Of a stretch of DNA of 64,000 bases, positions 62,292-64,000 are shown piece after piece. The stretch spans positions 1 to 64,000 of the forward strand of contig NZ_JAERRF010000015.1 in the NCBI RefSeq assembly GCF_016741875.1, read 5' to 3'. The notes beneath the pieces were generated by a model, which did not search any database, was not told the DNA's origin, and worked only from the letters and a program-made list of their open reading frames with translations. This DNA is from Streptomyces coffeae. Lineage in GTDB: Bacteria; Actinomycetota; Actinomycetes; Streptomycetales; Streptomycetaceae. Every line of letters starts with the position of its first letter. Positions within the stretch are counted from its first letter, which is position 1. Made by a program: the position numbers and the translations under genes.

Positions 62292-62349
62292 CATGGTCCG
62301 CATCATGGTCGGAACCGTTCGCCCGTTCTCCCCCGGAGGAAGAGATTCG

Positions 62350-63372
62350 ATGAACGCAGGCAACCCCCCAGGGCTCGACCTCGAGCGGCTCCGCGCCCAT
62401 CTCGACCGCGAGCGGGCGGGGCTGGTGCACGGGCCGCTGAGTGCCGAGCTGATCGAAGGAGGCCGGTCGAATCTCACCTACACCGTCTCCGACGGCGTCT
62501 CCCGCTGGGTGGTCCGCCGCCCGCCGCTGGGCCATGTGCTGGCCACCGCGCACGACATGGGGCGCGAGCACCGGGTGATCAGCGCGCTGCACCCGACCCG
62601 TGTTCCGGTGCCGGAGCCGGTGCTGCTGTGCGAGGACGCGTCGGTCATCGGATCGCCGTTCTACGTCATGGAGTTCGTCGACGGCACCCCGTACCGCACC
62701 GCCGAGCAGCTCACCGCGATCGGCCCGGAGCGCACCCGGGGCGTGGTGCTGTCCCTGGTGGACACGCTCGTGGCGCTGCACTCGGTGGACCCGGCCGAGG
62801 TGGGGCTCGGGGACTTCGGGCGGCCGGCGGGCTTCCTGGAGCGGCAGCTGCGCCGCTGGGGCAAGCAGCTGACCGCCTCGCGCAGCCGCGACCTGCCCGG
62901 GATCGACGAGCTGCACACCCGGCTCGGCAAGGCGCTCCCCGTATCCCCCGCGCCCACCGTGGTGCACGGCGACTACCGGCTGGACAACGTCCTGGTCGGT
63001 GCCGACGACCGGATCAAGGCGATTCTCGACTGGGAGATGTCCACCCTCGGTGATCCGCTGACCGACCTCGGTCTGATCGTGATGTACAGCAGCCATCCGG
63101 CCCTCCCCGGCTCCGTGATCTCCAGCACCTCGGGCGCCCCGGGCCACCCGGGCACCGACGAACTGGTGCGGCGGTACGCCGAGGGCTCGGGGCGGGACGT
63201 CAGCGGCGTCGCCTGGTACACCGCCTTCGCCTACTTCAAGCTGGCGGTCATCCTCGAGGGCATCCACTACCGCTTCACCCTCGGACAGACCGTCGGCGCG
63301 GGCTTCGACCGTATCGGCGACATCGTCCCGGGCTTCATCGACCACGGCCTGACCACCCTCCAGGAGAGCTGA
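62350..63372 (+). CDS. Phosphotransferase (APH/ACAD10-type kinase)
   Basis: 340 residues of aminoglycoside-phosphotransferase fold: SNLTYTVSDGVSRWVVRRPPLGHVL, EHRVISALHPTRVPVPEP, catalytic VVHGDYRLDNVLV (HGD) and ILDWEMSTLGDPLTDLG (DxD). Members encoded beside acyl-CoA dehydrogenases phosphorylate 4-hydroxyacyl-CoAs before elimination (ACAD10/11-like). The next gene here is an acyl-CoA dehydrogenase, six bases on, which supports that role. ATG 62350 follows GGAGGA. Confidence 0.92.
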   Translation: MNAGNPPGLDLERLRAHLDRERAGLVHGPLSAELIEGGRSNLTYTVSDGVSRWVVRRPPLGHVLATAHDMGREHRVISALHPTRVPVPEPVLLCEDASVIGSPFYVMEFVDGTPYRTAEQLTAIGPERTRGVVLSLVDTLVALHSVDPAEVGLGDFGRPAGFLERQLRRWGKQLTASRSRDLPGIDELHTRLGKALPVSPAPTVVHGDYRLDNVLVGADDRIKAILDWEMSTLGDPLTDLGLIVMYSSHPALPGSVISSTSGAPGHPGTDELVRRYAEGSGRDVSGVAWYTAFAYFKLAVILEGIHYRFTLGQTVGAGFDRIGDIVPGFIDHGLTTLQES

Positions 63373-63378
63373 GACGTC

Positions 63379-64000
63379 ATGGACTTCGCATTCGACGCCC
63401 GTACCGAAGAGCTCCGGGCCAAGCTGCTCGCCTTCATGGCCGAGCATGTCCACCCGGCCGAGGCGGTCGCCGAGGAGCAGCGTGCCGCGCTCGCGTCCCC
63501 CTGGGACACCCCGCCCGTCGTCGAGGAGCTGAAGGCCGAGGCTCGCAAGCAGGGTCTGTGGAATCTCTTCCTGCCCGACACGGAGTACGGGGCCGGGCTG
63601 ACCAATCTCCAGTACGCCCCGCTCGCGGAGATCACCGGTCACAGCCCCCAACTGGCGCCCACCGCCCTGAACTGCGCCGCCCCGGACACCGGCAATATGG
63701 AGGTGCTGGCCCAGTTCGGCAGTGAGCGCCAGCGCGAGCAGTGGCTGGAGCCACTGCTCGCGGGCGAGATCCGGTCGGCGTTCGCGATGACCGAGCCGGA
63801 GGTCGCCTCGTCGGACGCGACCAACATCGAGACCCGGATCGAGCGCGACGGCGACGACTACGTCATCAGCGGCCGCAAGTGGTACATCTCCGGGGCGATG
63901 AACCCGGCCTGCAAGATCTTCATCGTGATGGGCAAGACCGATCCGGAGGGCGCCGATGTGCGCCGCCAGCAGTCGATGGTGCTGGTGCCGAGGGACACCC
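63379..64000 (+). CDS. Acyl-CoA dehydrogenase, truncated by window edge
   Basis: The first 207 codons are visible: DFAFDARTEELRAKLLAFMAEHVHPAE, LWNLFLPDTEYGAGLTNLQYAPLAE, TGNMEVLAQFGSERQREQWLEPLLAGEIRSAFAMTEPEVASSDATNIETRI and SGRKWYISGAMNPACKIFIVMGKTD. These match the ACAD10/11-like acyl-CoA dehydrogenase family; the catalytic Glu lies beyond the window. It is co-operonic with the APH-type kinase, which suggests joint breakdown of hydroxylated fatty acyl-CoAs. Confidence 0.95.
   Translation, partial: MDFAFDARTEELRAKLLAFMAEHVHPAEAVAEEQRAALASPWDTPPVVEELKAEARKQGLWNLFLPDTEYGAGLTNLQYAPLAEITGHSPQLAPTALNCAAPDTGNMEVLAQFGSERQREQWLEPLLAGEIRSAFAMTEPEVASSDATNIETRIERDGDDYVISGRKWYISGAMNPACKIFIVMGKTDPEGADVRRQQSMVLVPRDT

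Noticed and set aside
62289..62312. Direct repeat of CATCATGGTC(C/G)G read as a longer kinase N-terminus
   Set aside because: It lies upstream of the good GGAGGA-ATG start at 62350 and right beside the operator palindrome; more likely promoter DNA than coding sequence.
1..64000. CRISPR array, tRNA, rRNA or prophage signatures
   Set aside because: No regularly spaced repeats, no tRNA-like cloverleaf noticed and no phage structural or integrase genes were seen on reading both strands; a dedicated search could still find a short RNA missed by eye.

Overview
The window is high-GC actinobacterial DNA, almost certainly a Streptomyces chromosome (or a very close relative). Supporting signs are the strong GC bias at third codon positions, GTG/TTG starts with GGAGG-type ribosome sites, rare TTA leucine codons, a rifamycin-associated element in front of a helR gene, interspersed Streptomyces-type intergenic repeats, and typical regulator families. 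No rRNA, tRNA or CRISPR array was seen.

Layout. 1-2.6 kb: the 5' end of a modular type I polyketide synthase (ACP then ketosynthase, running off the left edge), followed by an eroded strip holding remnants of a crotonyl-CoA reductase, an IS3-like transposase and a CYP102-type reductase. 2.7-4.7 kb: small stress/detoxification-type genes (HD, DinB, VOC). 4.7-7.2 kb: helR, an RNA polymerase-associated helicase-like protein, with a perfect rifamycin-associated palindrome upstream. 7.3-14.9 kb: a cryptic cluster that joins a FAPy-type GTP cyclohydrolase II, a creatininase-family hydrolase and a RibD-like reductase (an archaeal-style route into pyrimidine/flavin precursors) with a degenerate 6-pyruvoyl-tetrahydropterin-synthase homologue, a dehydrogenase, a glycosyltransferase, a methyltransferase, a flippase-like membrane protein and a CDP-alcohol phosphatidyltransferase. 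15.1-20.3 kb: a sugar/inositol-type oxidative operon (two Gfo/Idh enzymes, SDR, PhyH dioxygenase) with a divergent LacI-type regulator. 20.3-23.8 kb: a GMC alcohol oxidase paired with a lipocalin-like protein. 23.8-25.1 kb: a TnpB-only IS605-type element. 25.1-29.6 kb: a GntR regulator and a three-subunit molybdenum hydroxylase.

29.7-45.2 kb is the most striking part: nine co-directional, tightly packed genes encoding a GrpE-like factor, an Hsp70, a large beta-sandwich-rich protein, a zinc-ribbon GTPase, a GTPase-associated GAP1-type protein, a membrane-anchored degenerate GTPase with a discoidin-like C-terminus, a small cysteine-rich protein, a membrane protein and a TPR-CHAT protease. It looks like a biological-conflict or surveillance system of the GTPase-associated class. 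Three of its genes carry rare TTA codons, suggesting bldA-dependent (developmental) expression. A GAF-PAS-GAF-SpoIIE-HATPase signalling phosphatase follows.

48-64 kb holds ordinary accessory metabolism and regulation: HxlR regulator/quinone oxidoreductase, NmrA-like reductase/AraC regulator, two glycosyltransferases (one cellulose-synthase-like), a YedYZ-like molybdoenzyme with its cytochrome b, a KsdD-like flavoprotein, a Nudix hydrolase, two DUF202 membrane proteins, another quinone oxidoreductase, and the start of a kinase/acyl-CoA dehydrogenase operon that runs off the right edge.
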